From assembly GCA_036337295.1 (NCBI GenBank), contig JAYZEN010000007.1, positions 868,001 to 932,000 on the forward strand: DNA of 64,000 nt, read 5' to 3'. The notes under the pieces were generated by a model. The model saw only the letters and a list, made by a program, of their open reading frames with translations. It ran no database searches and was not told the origin of the DNA. Of the stretch, positions 25,533 to 34,462 are shown piece after piece. The first letter of the stretch is position 1; each line of letters starts with the position of its first letter. The translations under genes were made by a program, and so were the position numbers. The DNA is from Ketobacter sp036337295 (GTDB lineage: Bacteria; Pseudomonadota; Gammaproteobacteria; Pseudomonadales; Ketobacteraceae).

Positions 25533-27557
25533 TTACGCTGCGTCCTTCTTGGTATCCAGAACGATGTCCATAATGGTGTTCATGATGTCCATCAGATCGT
25601 AGTCTTTTGGTGTGAACACCTGCTGTATGCCTTTTTCCCGCAGCGCCGGTATATCGGTCTGGGGAATGATGCCCCCAAGTACCACGGGAATGGCCTCGCG
25701 GGCGCCTTCTTTTTCCAATTCAGACATCAACTGATCGATGATTTCATTGTGCGAGCCGGACAACAGGGAGATGCCAATCACATCCACATCTTCCTCTATG
25801 GCCGATTGCACGATGTCCACCGCGCTCAAGCGAATGCCAAAATAAATCACATCGAAGCCGGCGTGTTTGGCGGCAACGGAGATCATCTCGGCACCGTTGG
25901 AGTGACCATCCAGGCCGGGCTTGCCCACCACGATGCGCGGGCGATGGCCGAACTGCTCCATGAATTGCTTCACTTTGGCCCGCACGGTTTGCAGCTTGTC
26001 GTTTTCCAGCGACAGCGTTTGCCCTTCGACGCCGGTGGGTGGCCGATACTCACCGAACACGTCTCGCAGGGTGGCGGCCCACTCTCCGGTGGAAACCCGG
26101 GCATGGGCACAGGCGATGGAGGCTTCCATTAGATTCTTACCGGCTTCCGCATCGGCTTTCAGTTGCTGCAGGCAGGCTTGTGCTTTGGCTTCATCCCGAT
26201 TGGCTTTGGTGGCGGCCAGTGCGTTCAGGGTTTCCGCGGCGGATTCGGCGTCTACCTTGAACACACCACCATCCGCCGATGAAAGCAGGGGAGAGGCAAT
26301 GCCGTCGGCCCAGCGGTTTTTACCCACCACCACCTGTTCGCCGGTGTTGATCTTGGCCATGCGCTCTGCCTGGGAGATCACCAGCTGGGATTTCATATAA
26401 CCGGTCTTGATGGCTTCCACGCCGCCACCGGCGTCCAGGATTTTTTGGATTTCTTCTTTGGCCTTGGCTTTTAAATCATCCACCTTGGATTGCACCACCG
26501 GCGAGCCGTCAAACAGATCCGGATATTCCAGCAGATCGGTTTCATAGGCCAGGATTTGCTGCAAGCGCAGTGACCACTGCTGATCCCAGGGGCGCGGCAG
26601 GGACAGTGCCTCGTTCCAGGCTGGCAGCTGTAGGGCGCGACAGCGGGCATTGCGGGACAAAGTAACCCCCAGCGCTTCGATCAGAATACGCCAGGCATTG
26701 TTTTCCGGCTGCTCTTCCGTCAGTCCCAGGGAGTTGACCTGCACGCCATATCGGAAACGACGGTACTTGGCTTCTTTAACACCATAGCGTTCCTGGCAGA
26801 TTTCGTCCCACAGCTCGGTGAATGCGCGCATCTTGCACATTTCCTCGATGAAACGCATGCCAGCGTTCACAAAGAACGACACCCGGCCCACACAACGCTC
26901 GAACTCTTCCTCATTAAAGCAGTTACGTTCTTTGATGGCATCCAATACGGTAATGGCGGTGACCAGTGAATACGCCAGCTCCTGCACCGGTGTCGCGCCA
27001 GCTTCCTGCAGGTGATAGGAACACACGTTGGAGGGGTTCCACTTGGGAATATTGTTGAGGCAATACTCATACATATCCACGATAAGCTTGATGGACTGGT
27101 CCGGTGGAAAAACATAGGTGCCGCGGGCCAGGAACTCCTTGATGAGATCGTTCTGGGTAGTGCCCTGCAACTTGGCCAACTCAATGCCCCGTTCTTCCGC
27201 CAGGGCGATATAGAGCGACAACAACCACATGGAGGTGCCATTGATCGTCATGGAGGTATTGATCTCATCCATGGCCATATGATCGAACAGGATAGCGAAG
27301 TCATCCAGTGTGTTGATCGGCACACCGACTTTGCCGATTTCCGGACGGGCAATGTCTTCATCGGAGCTGTAGCCACATTGGGTGGCCAGGTCGAAGGCGA
27401 TGCTCAGTCCGGTCTGCCCTTTCGCCAGGTTGCTGCGGTACAGCTCGTTGGAGGCGCGCACGTTGGTGTGGCCGGCGTAGGTGCGAAAAATCCAGGGGCG
27501 ATCCTTACCGGGTTTGCCATCCTGATCGTAGATAATGTGCTCTTTCTTGTCGCTCAT
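25533..27557 (-). CDS. ecm: Adenosylcobalamin-dependent acyl-CoA mutase, ethylmalonyl-CoA mutase-like
   Basis: A 674-residue single-chain B12 mutase. The N-terminal barrel carries RTYAGHTNVRASN (about 25-37) and NVCSYHLQEAGATP (177-190), which resemble ethylmalonyl-CoA mutase (MeaA) more than methylmalonyl-CoA mutase. The C-terminal cobalamin domain has the GLDGHSNG loop near 545 with the axial histidine, then GISLLSGSH and VVLGGIIP. Neighbouring methylsuccinyl-CoA dehydrogenase-like, mesaconyl-CoA hydratase-like and lyase genes support conversion of ethylmalonyl-CoA to methylsuccinyl-CoA. Methylmalonyl-CoA specificity cannot be excluded by eye. Confidence 0.82.
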   Translation of the reverse strand: MSDKKEHIIYDQDGKPGKDRPWIFRTYAGHTNVRASNELYRSNLAKGQTGLSIAFDLATQCGYSSDEDIARPEIGKVGVPINTLDDFAILFDHMAMDEINTSMTINGTSMWLLSLYIALAEERGIELAKLQGTTQNDLIKEFLARGTYVFPPDQSIKLIVDMYEYCLNNIPKWNPSNVCSYHLQEAGATPVQELAYSLVTAITVLDAIKERNCFNEEEFERCVGRVSFFVNAGMRFIEEMCKMRAFTELWDEICQERYGVKEAKYRRFRYGVQVNSLGLTEEQPENNAWRILIEALGVTLSRNARCRALQLPAWNEALSLPRPWDQQWSLRLQQILAYETDLLEYPDLFDGSPVVQSKVDDLKAKAKEEIQKILDAGGGVEAIKTGYMKSQLVISQAERMAKINTGEQVVVGKNRWADGIASPLLSSADGGVFKVDAESAAETLNALAATKANRDEAKAQACLQQLKADAEAGKNLMEASIACAHARVSTGEWAATLRDVFGEYRPPTGVEGQTLSLENDKLQTVRAKVKQFMEQFGHRPRIVVGKPGLDGHSNGAEMISVAAKHAGFDVIYFGIRLSAVDIVQSAIEEDVDVIGISLLSGSHNEIIDQLMSELEKEGAREAIPVVLGGIIPQTDIPALREKGIQQVFTPKDYDLMDIMNTIMDIVLDTKKDAA

Positions 27558-27581
27558 AATCGTCTTCCGAAAACAGTGGGC

Positions 27582-28769
27582 CTAACCGCGTTTTTTGATC
27601 ACCAGGCGGCGTTCGATTTCAAAGATCTTGTCGCTGATTTTGCTTTTACCCAGGGCCTTTTTATCGTTCTCTTTTATGAAGAGGTCGCCACCGTGTTGCT
27701 CCAGGGCGGCGGCGGCGGTGATGTTCTTCACGCCGATGAACTGCAGGGAAACCACACTGGCCAGCTCTTTCAGATCGCCGGGGGCATCTTCCACCTGCAG
27801 TATTCGGGTCAGGCCAAACACGGTATCGCCGGCGAAAGCGGGTTGGGTGTGATAGCCTTCGGTGAAGCCCAGTTCCCAGACGGCGTTCTCGGACAGGTCG
27901 CGGCTGGCTAGGCCTTCCAGCCAGGCATAAACCAAACCGCCGTAGACAATGGGGTTACCGCTCATGGGGCCGGAGAGGCTCTGGCTGAACACTTTGTCGT
28001 AGTGCAGGGGGTGGGTGTTGCCTACTTGATAGGTCAACGCAAAATGCTCATCACTGATGGTGCGACCATTGTTGTGGACGATCACATCGCCAGGTGTGAA
28101 ATCCTCGGCATAGGTGTTCCAGCCAGTCACCGACTTGGGGACATGGCGCAGGGCGGTGGGCAGTCCGTCGGGCAGGTTCACCGACGCGTCTTCCTGCCAT
28201 GGAAAGGCGGGCAACTCGCCATCGGCGACCGGTACCGTGGGCATTCGGTCTCCGCGATAGGCCACCATCAGCTTGCGTTCGTACTGCAACACCACCTGAT
28301 CTTTCTGGTTCACACCGAGGGTGCGAATGGTGACGATGCCGGGTTTGTCTGCACCCCGTTCCTTGCGATCCACCACCATGGTCATGGCGCGCACGGTATC
28401 ACCGGGGTACACCGGGTTCAGGAATTGGGCATGATAGTAACCCAGATTGGCGATGACCTTTTCGGAGTCGTTTTGCACACCCAACGACAACACCACATTG
28501 AATACCATCTGGGGTGACGCCGGCAGTTTCTCAAAGCCGTGGGCTTTGGCGTATTCCAGGTCCAGATACAGCGGATTGCACTGCATATACGTGCGGGAGA
28601 AAAAATCAATATTGGACTGGGTGAAGGAAAACCCCCGGGGATGGACGAACAGCTGACCCGGAACGTATTCTTCCAGGTAGCGACCGTATTGCGGGTGGCG
28701 CACCTTATCCAGGTTGATTTCGGTGCCTGGTGCCAGTTCAGTCTGTGCAGAAAATTTTATGGCCATCAT
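27582..28769 (-). CDS. mch: Double-hotdog MaoC-family hydratase, mesaconyl-CoA hydratase-like
   Basis: A 395-residue protein with two MaoC/hotdog repeats. The second has GNTHPLHYDKVFSQ, the usual Asp/His hydratase-2 region. It resembles mesaconyl-CoA hydratases, which interconvert mesaconyl-CoA and beta-methylmalyl-CoA. It sits between methylsuccinyl-CoA dehydrogenase-like and ethylmalonyl-CoA mutase-like genes, the expected partners. Two consecutive ATGs (28769, 28766) follow AAGGA; either may be used. Confidence 0.8.
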   Translation of the reverse strand: MMAIKFSAQTELAPGTEINLDKVRHPQYGRYLEEYVPGQLFVHPRGFSFTQSNIDFFSRTYMQCNPLYLDLEYAKAHGFEKLPASPQMVFNVVLSLGVQNDSEKVIANLGYYHAQFLNPVYPGDTVRAMTMVVDRKERGADKPGIVTIRTLGVNQKDQVVLQYERKLMVAYRGDRMPTVPVADGELPAFPWQEDASVNLPDGLPTALRHVPKSVTGWNTYAEDFTPGDVIVHNNGRTISDEHFALTYQVGNTHPLHYDKVFSQSLSGPMSGNPIVYGGLVYAWLEGLASRDLSENAVWELGFTEGYHTQPAFAGDTVFGLTRILQVEDAPGDLKELASVVSLQFIGVKNITAAAALEQHGGDLFIKENDKKALGKSKISDKIFEIERRLVIKKRG

Positions 28770-28783
28770 CTATTCCTTAGCGA

Positions 28784-30454
28784 TTACGCTGCGCTTTCTA
28801 CCAGGGCTTTGGCGATTACTTTCAATGCCAGGGTTTCTTCCGCACCTTCGAATATGGACAGAACGCGGGAATCGATAAAGTAGCGGCTGACGGCGGTCTC
28901 TTCTGCGTAGCCCATGCCGCCGTGGATCTGCATGGCTTCCCGACACAGCCACTCCGATGACTTGCAGGAATAGAGTTTTACCAGGCTGGCTTCCATCTGG
29001 CCTTTGCCTTCGTCCATCAGGCGGGCAACGTGATAAGTAAATTGGCGGGAAACCTGCAGCAGCATGGCCATGCGCGCGATTTTCACCAGGGTTAACTGGT
29101 AGTCGCCGATGGGTTTGCCGAACACCACCCGTTCCTTGGAGTAATCCAGGGCGCGCTCAAAGGCGGCCTGCATAACACCGGTAGCGCGGGCGGCAGTCTG
29201 GATACGACCGCCGGCGAAACCCGCCATAGTGTAATAAAAACCTTTGCCAATGCCTTCGGCCCCGCCCAGCACGTGGGAATCGGGCACAAAATAATTGTCA
29301 AAGAACACGGTGAAAGAGTGCATGCCGCGGTAGCCGATGGTGGGGATGGCTTTGCCGGTAATGGTGCCGCCATTGGATTGCTCATGGGCAAAGGCATGGC
29401 CGGGGAAGGTGGGCTTTTCCACCAGGAACATGGTCAGGCCTTTGTGACCGGAACTCATGTCGGGATTGGTACGGGCCAGGGTCAGCAACACACCGGCACG
29501 ACCGGCAAACGTACACCAGGTTTTTTCACCGTCCAGGACCCAGCCGCCTTCCACCTGGGTGGCTTTTAATTTCATGCTGGCCACATCCGAACCAAAATTG
29601 GGTTCCGTCACCGCCACCGCATTGAGTGGCTCAGCCATGGCCAACTTGGGCAGCCAATGCTGCTTCTGTTCTTCGGTGCCGCCCTTCAACAGGGCACGGG
29701 ACATGATTTCGGGGCGGGTGATCAAACTGCCTGCGGCGCCCAGGGAGCCCCGGGACAGTTCTTCGGTGACCACAATCATGCCCAGGTTGTCTTCGCTGTC
29801 GTCCGGCTGGATGCCGCCATACTGCATGGGAATCGACAGTCCAAAACAACCCAGTTCCACCAGGGGCTTCAGGATTTCATCGGGAATGTCCAGATCCTTG
29901 GTGTGGATGTGTTCCGCCAAAGGCATGACCACGTCCGTGGCAAAGGAGCGGAACTGGTCCCGCATCATTTCCTTTTCTTCATCCAGCATGTACTCGCCGG
30001 TGAAACCATGGTTTTCCAGTACGTCTTTACCCACCGCTTGCAGGCTTTCCGTGGACAAGTACTGGTTGATGAAGGCATCCGCTGCATCAGAATCCACTGA
30101 CGCCGCCAATTGTTCGCGGCTGAATCCGTAGTCGGAACGGCGCGCGTTGAAACGGCTGCGTACATTCTGCAGTGCTTCCGCGGCGTACTGCAGGGCCAGA
30201 CGTTCTTCGATCCGGTTGTCTTCCCCCCCTTTGGCGTCTTTCACCAGGCCACTGTAGCCCAGCATTACCTTGGCGGCGGTGATTTCCGCTTCGCAATACG
30301 CCACTTCGTAACAGGCCAACTGCTTCTCGTCCAGCTTGGAGCCGGAGACCCGGCCGTCCACTGAGCTGAAGGCTTTGAGGTTGCTGAGCGCGGCATTGAG
30401 CGCGGTCTGGGCCTGGTCGATGAGGCTGCGTGCTTGGTCGATTGCTGAAGACAT
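28784..30454 (-). CDS. mcd: Acyl-CoA dehydrogenase, methylsuccinyl-CoA dehydrogenase-like
   Basis: A 556-residue acyl-CoA dehydrogenase, longer than the usual 380-400 because of an N-terminal helical extension of about 150 residues. That matches methylsuccinyl-CoA dehydrogenase (Mcd). The FAD/substrate core includes VTEPNFGSDVASM and LDGEKTWCTFAGRAG, and the C-terminal stretch is QIHGGMGYAEE then SIFEGAEETLALKVI. ATG 30454 follows GGAG; an upstream in-frame ATG at 30514 is less likely. The operon position fits oxidation of methylsuccinyl-CoA to mesaconyl-CoA. Confidence 0.82.
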   Translation of the reverse strand: MSSAIDQARSLIDQAQTALNAALSNLKAFSSVDGRVSGSKLDEKQLACYEVAYCEAEITAAKVMLGYSGLVKDAKGGEDNRIEERLALQYAAEALQNVRSRFNARRSDYGFSREQLAASVDSDAADAFINQYLSTESLQAVGKDVLENHGFTGEYMLDEEKEMMRDQFRSFATDVVMPLAEHIHTKDLDIPDEILKPLVELGCFGLSIPMQYGGIQPDDSEDNLGMIVVTEELSRGSLGAAGSLITRPEIMSRALLKGGTEEQKQHWLPKLAMAEPLNAVAVTEPNFGSDVASMKLKATQVEGGWVLDGEKTWCTFAGRAGVLLTLARTNPDMSSGHKGLTMFLVEKPTFPGHAFAHEQSNGGTITGKAIPTIGYRGMHSFTVFFDNYFVPDSHVLGGAEGIGKGFYYTMAGFAGGRIQTAARATGVMQAAFERALDYSKERVVFGKPIGDYQLTLVKIARMAMLLQVSRQFTYHVARLMDEGKGQMEASLVKLYSCKSSEWLCREAMQIHGGMGYAEETAVSRYFIDSRVLSIFEGAEETLALKVIAKALVESAA

Positions 30455-30536
30455 TGGGATCTCCGTAATACTCTGTTTGTGTGGGCGCGACGACTGCCGC
30501 ACCCATTCCATCATTTAAGCAGATTCGTGCACGGTG

Positions 30537-31967
30537 TTAACCGTGGGCACGATTGGAAACGATGTGTACGAACGAACGGGATTTCAATTCACCCATGGTG
30601 ATGCCGGTGGCGACGGCTTCCTCTTCGGTAATGGCGCCACAGGCAATGCCGCGCAGGAAGAAGTTCAACAGGCCCTGGCCAGTGGCCGCATCGTCAAAAG
30701 TGTTGCCCACCAAGGTTGCCTGCGCTGCTTTGTTGACAAAGGCTTCCAGGCGCTTGGAGGCATCCGGCAGACCTTCCAGAAAGAAGGTGTACACGGCTGC
30801 GTAGCGGATGGGTAACTGGCCGGGATTCAGATCCCAACCCTGGTAATAGGCATGACGCAGGGAGTGCTGGATGTTGTCGTAATGCAGTTTCCAGGCAGAA
30901 TGCACAACCGCCGCGTTTTCCAGTTGTTGTTGGGTGGTCAGATCCCCTTTATGGGGTCCGATGGGCATCACGGTCGTGGCGCCGTCGCTGATGCTGAGTC
31001 CGGTTCCGGCACAGGCCACCTGCAGGACATGGCGGGCAAAGTCGGAGGCCGGGTGCGTGTGCGTCTGGTGGGCGGCGGTGATATTGCAGGTGGCGGTGTA
31101 GTCATAGGTTCCGAAGATTGCGGAACGACACCGGCCACGGGCCGCAGCGGCCAGCAGACGAACCTGATTGGAACCGTCAGCGTCGATGATGGCCTGAGTG
31201 GTTTCGATCATGATTTCCAATTTGAGCGAGTTGGGAGCGTAGCCGCACTTCGCTTCAATGATGTCGAGCAGATCGGCCAGTGCCGCCACTTGCTCCGGGT
31301 GAGTCACCTTCGGCAGCGTGATGATGAAATTCTCAGGAACCTTGCCGCCGGTGACTTCCGCCAAGCGGGTCAGAAACAGGTCCAGGGTGCGCACGGAACG
31401 TTGACGACATTCTTCAGTGAAGGTTTTGATGCGGATGCCGATGAAGGGGGGCAGGGAGCCTTCTTCCATGCCCTTGGCCACTTCTTCCGCCGTGCGCACG
31501 GCGTCTGCGTCTTCTTCTGCGTCCGGTCGGTTACCGTAGCCGTCTTCAAAATCAATACGGCTGTCTTCAATGGGTTCGTTGGCGAGCTTCTTTACAACCC
31601 GGTCATACACCGTGTAAGCCAGCCAGGCGGCGGGGTTAGCCTCTTTCATTTTTAAGGGATCGGCGGCCACCGCTGCGCCCAGAACGCTGGCCTCTGCCGC
31701 TGTGGTGGGTAAGGACTCGGACCCACTCATACCCAGGATTCGCGCCAGTGCACAAAAATCCGGTGCGTAAGTGTCCAACGCCCGTTGAGCCAGACTGCCC
31801 AGTTTCTGCGCTGCGCCTGCTTTGTACAGATTGGCACCACCATACACCGTATGCACAGGCTGGCGATCAGAGGAGTCTCCGGGGTACAAAGAACTGTGCT
31901 TTTGGTTGGATTCAGCCAGTTTGGCCAGGATGGATTGGGTGTCGGAATCGGTCAATGTCAGTTTCAT
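30537..31967 (-). CDS. DUF6986-type CitE-fold CoA lyase (candidate beta-methylmalyl-CoA lyase)
   Basis: A 476-residue TIM-barrel protein of the HpcH/CitE superfamily. RIDFEDGYGNRPDAEED (acidic metal site), the arginine-bearing GIRIKTF strand and LKLEIMIET (second acidic ligand) are all visible. The sequence resembles the DUF6986 branch known mainly from actinobacteria and not the shorter, about 320-residue Mcl1. As first gene of a mcd-mch-ecm operon it is the natural candidate to cleave beta-methylmalyl-CoA to glyoxylate and propionyl-CoA. That activity is inference. Confidence 0.72.
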   Translation of the reverse strand: MKLTLTDSDTQSILAKLAESNQKHSSLYPGDSSDRQPVHTVYGGANLYKAGAAQKLGSLAQRALDTYAPDFCALARILGMSGSESLPTTAAEASVLGAAVAADPLKMKEANPAAWLAYTVYDRVVKKLANEPIEDSRIDFEDGYGNRPDAEEDADAVRTAEEVAKGMEEGSLPPFIGIRIKTFTEECRQRSVRTLDLFLTRLAEVTGGKVPENFIITLPKVTHPEQVAALADLLDIIEAKCGYAPNSLKLEIMIETTQAIIDADGSNQVRLLAAAARGRCRSAIFGTYDYTATCNITAAHQTHTHPASDFARHVLQVACAGTGLSISDGATTVMPIGPHKGDLTTQQQLENAAVVHSAWKLHYDNIQHSLRHAYYQGWDLNPGQLPIRYAAVYTFFLEGLPDASKRLEAFVNKAAQATLVGNTFDDAATGQGLLNFFLRGIACGAITEEEAVATGITMGELKSRSFVHIVSNRAHG

Positions 31968-32004
31968 GCGTTACCCATGCCCTTAACAGGTCCTTTAAAC
32001 AAGC

Positions 32005-32032
32005 GTTTTAATTTCATGCCGAGCGTTGTGAA
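32005..32032 (-). promoter_or_regulatory. Candidate sigma-70 promoter of the ethylmalonyl-CoA-type operon
   Basis: On the minus strand TTCACA (32032-32027, five of six) is 16 bases from TAAAAC (32010-32005, four of six). It is about 38 bases before the lyase start, with AT-rich sequence upstream. It is the best match in this gap. Confidence 0.4.
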
Positions 32033-32140
32033 AGCCTGATTTTAAAGACATTTTTACAACAGAACGGTGAAATGGCGGAGTTTGAGAAGCCACATATTTT
32101 ACCGGCCCCTACCAAAGAAAGGTAGATTATATAGTGGACC

Positions 32141-32269
32141 ATGAGTCACGGCTATATGAATGGCTTGTATACCCGTGTCGCCCATCTGGGTGATGGTCAG
32201 GTCACCATCAATATTGGTAAGCTTTCCTGCAAAATGAAAATCAAAGCTAGACATTCCTATGACCAATAG
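32141..32269 (+). CDS. Possible small protein of 42 residues
   Basis: An ATG-initiated frame ending in TAG that encodes a slightly basic peptide (MSHGYMNGLYTRVAHLGDGQ at its start). The ribosome site is poor. No recognisable motif. Listed only as a possibility. Confidence 0.18.
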   Translation: MSHGYMNGLYTRVAHLGDGQVTINIGKLSCKMKIKARHSYDQ

Positions 32270-32340
32270 AAAACTACTTAACCAATAACAAAGCGCTGAT
32301 ATCAGCTATTCAATTCAAATTTGATTAAGGACGAGTATTC

Positions 32341-34452
32341 ATGGAACGAAAGGGGAATGCCAACAGGCGGCTAATATGTGCCGTTGGTAAGGATTGCCGG
32401 GGGCTCACGGCTCTGTTAATCATGGTTGTTGCAGTCTTGACCGGCTGCGGAGGGGGCGCCACACCGAAAATGGAGTGGGGAGGGGCGGACTATCTTGGCT
32501 TCCCCTGGCCCAACGATCTAAGACGCACGGCGGATGGCCATCTCGATGTGGATGGATTCCCGGGTACCGGTAATCCATTATTGAAGTCCATCATCGCCAA
32601 GGGTATTCCCTATCTGGATGGTTTTGGTACCAACTCTGGAGTGATGTTTCAATTCACCGGGCTGCTCGAACCTCAATCCCTGCCCAGCGCCACGGCATCG
32701 TTACTGGACCGTTCACCGGTGATGCTGGTGAACCTGTCACCGGAGTCACCCCGCTATCTGGAACGAGTTCCAGTGCGTTCTGATTTCGACCCGCTCACCA
32801 CGCTGTACCAGCCTGGTCATGTGCTCACATTGCTGCCGGTACCGGGTTTCGCACTGGAGCCCAACACCCTCTATGGCGCGGTGGTGTTTACCGGGGTGTT
32901 GGATATGGCCGGCGAGCCTGTTCAGCGGGCAGCGTTGTTATCTGCCTTGGAACGGGGCGCAGCTCCGCGTGACATGCCGCAATCAGTGTGGGACTCAGTG
33001 CAGGATCAATGGAGGCAAATCGCAGACTATGTATCCGCGCATACTGAATGGAGCCAGGATGAAGTAGCTGCATTCACGGTCTATCGCACCATGGACCCCA
33101 CCCGCTATGCGTTCCCTGTGGCTGCGGCGGTGGCGGCGATTCCCGATCAGGTGATTATTGATTCCGTGCAGATCAGCCATAACACGCTGATGTGTGGCTA
33201 CTACAATCATCTGCCGTTGGTGGCACGGGTCGATTTACCGGTTTGGCAGCAAGGTGTGCATCCCTATTCCCTGGGGGGAGGCATGATCCAGATCGACGGG
33301 CACACTGGGTTGGCGCAGCAGCAGGGTGTGGAAAGTACGCTGATGTCCATTAACATCGGTTGCAGCGGTGGTGCCACCCCGAAGGTGCCGATGATCTTCG
33401 CCAACGGAACCGGTGGGAGCTATAACTCAGCCACCGAGTTCAGTGGCGGTTTTTACGATGGCCGGGAATTTTTTGACGTGGCCCTGGCGGTGGCGCCTCA
33501 TCAATCCAGCCAGCGTGCTGCCCCGGTACTGGGTGACTTCGCTGAGTTCCTGAGTCAATTCGATGTTCATGTGGACAGCTCAGACCTGGAGGGGGTGACC
33601 TTTTACAATCTTTTGAACCCAGCGGCCAATATCGGCAACCACCTGCAGAGCGCAGCGGACCAGTTATACCTGCGCAGGGTGGCGGTGCTGTTGCCGGAAA
33701 TTCTGGAGCAAAACGGGATTACGGCTCAGCCGTTGAATTTCGATTTCACGCAATTCAGTGTGCGGTCGGATGTGGCGGTACTGGGTGGACACAGCCAGGG
33801 GGCCAGTATTGTGCCGTTGGCCATGGCGATGGACCCCACCTTTAATACCGGATTCCTGAGTGGCGCCGCGTCACATGCGTATTTTCAGGCGGTGCATCGG
33901 GGCTCCATCCGCAGGGTCATCTCCGTGGCACTGGCGGGCATCGTGGAGAACGAAGTGGATTACTATCATCCTTTGATGCAGATTCTGCAAACCCTGCATG
34001 GCCCCGCGGATTCAGTTAACTACGTGCCTTACATGGACATCGACTACCTGCTGCAGGTGGCGGCCTACGATGACCAGTGCATCCCCCGGGAAGCCGCTGG
34101 GGCATTGGCATTGGCGTTTACGCGCGCCGGCCTGATGCAGCCGGCGGCATGGACCACACACCATTTCTCGTTTTTTGACCCGGACAATGTGTTGGGGATC
34201 ACGGAGGAGGAAATGACCGCGTTCCCGGTGACAGAACCAAACCTTGAGCGGGGTGGCGCAGGGGAAGCAAGTGGCATAGGCCTGTTCTTGCAGGTGGATG
34301 GCGGGCACCATTGGTCTATGGCTGCCGAAACGGGGCGTGGGTTCCTGGATCGGGCCACCGGCCGTATCCCGGATGCGCCTATCGTGGCACCCAGGAACGG
34401 GGGGTTGGCTTACGGTTGCGACGAACGCTACGAACCCGGCTACAACCCCTGA
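32341..34452 (+). CDS. Lipase-like lipoprotein, alpha/beta hydrolase fold
   Basis: A 703-residue secreted lipoprotein. A hydrophobic segment (about 22-34) ends in the lipobox LTGC with Cys36. The catalytic region has a nucleophile elbow GHSQG with Ser485. Architecture and size resemble the Pla-1/cef-type bacterial extracellular lipases. The n-region before the hydrophobic core is unusually long (about 20 residues) and basic. It is a single gene, convergent with the SDR that follows. Substrate is probably an acylglycerol or ester. Confidence 0.75.
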   Translation: MERKGNANRRLICAVGKDCRGLTALLIMVVAVLTGCGGGATPKMEWGGADYLGFPWPNDLRRTADGHLDVDGFPGTGNPLLKSIIAKGIPYLDGFGTNSGVMFQFTGLLEPQSLPSATASLLDRSPVMLVNLSPESPRYLERVPVRSDFDPLTTLYQPGHVLTLLPVPGFALEPNTLYGAVVFTGVLDMAGEPVQRAALLSALERGAAPRDMPQSVWDSVQDQWRQIADYVSAHTEWSQDEVAAFTVYRTMDPTRYAFPVAAAVAAIPDQVIIDSVQISHNTLMCGYYNHLPLVARVDLPVWQQGVHPYSLGGGMIQIDGHTGLAQQQGVESTLMSINIGCSGGATPKVPMIFANGTGGSYNSATEFSGGFYDGREFFDVALAVAPHQSSQRAAPVLGDFAEFLSQFDVHVDSSDLEGVTFYNLLNPAANIGNHLQSAADQLYLRRVAVLLPEILEQNGITAQPLNFDFTQFSVRSDVAVLGGHSQGASIVPLAMAMDPTFNTGFLSGAASHAYFQAVHRGSIRRVISVALAGIVENEVDYYHPLMQILQTLHGPADSVNYVPYMDIDYLLQVAAYDDQCIPREAAGALALAFTRAGLMQPAAWTTHHFSFFDPDNVLGITEEEMTAFPVTEPNLERGGAGEASGIGLFLQVDGGHHWSMAAETGRGFLDRATGRIPDAPIVAPRNGGLAYGCDERYEPGYNP

Positions 34453-34462
34453 AGGGCAGGGC

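Larger units (their letters stand above)
31968..32340. other. 373-base intergenic region between divergent operons
   Basis: It holds the promoter candidate for the minus-strand operon and an AT-rich stretch before the lipoprotein gene. One 42-codon open frame (32141-32269, plus strand) is present but has only a weak ribosome site. No RNA gene or repeat is visible. Confidence 0.5.
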
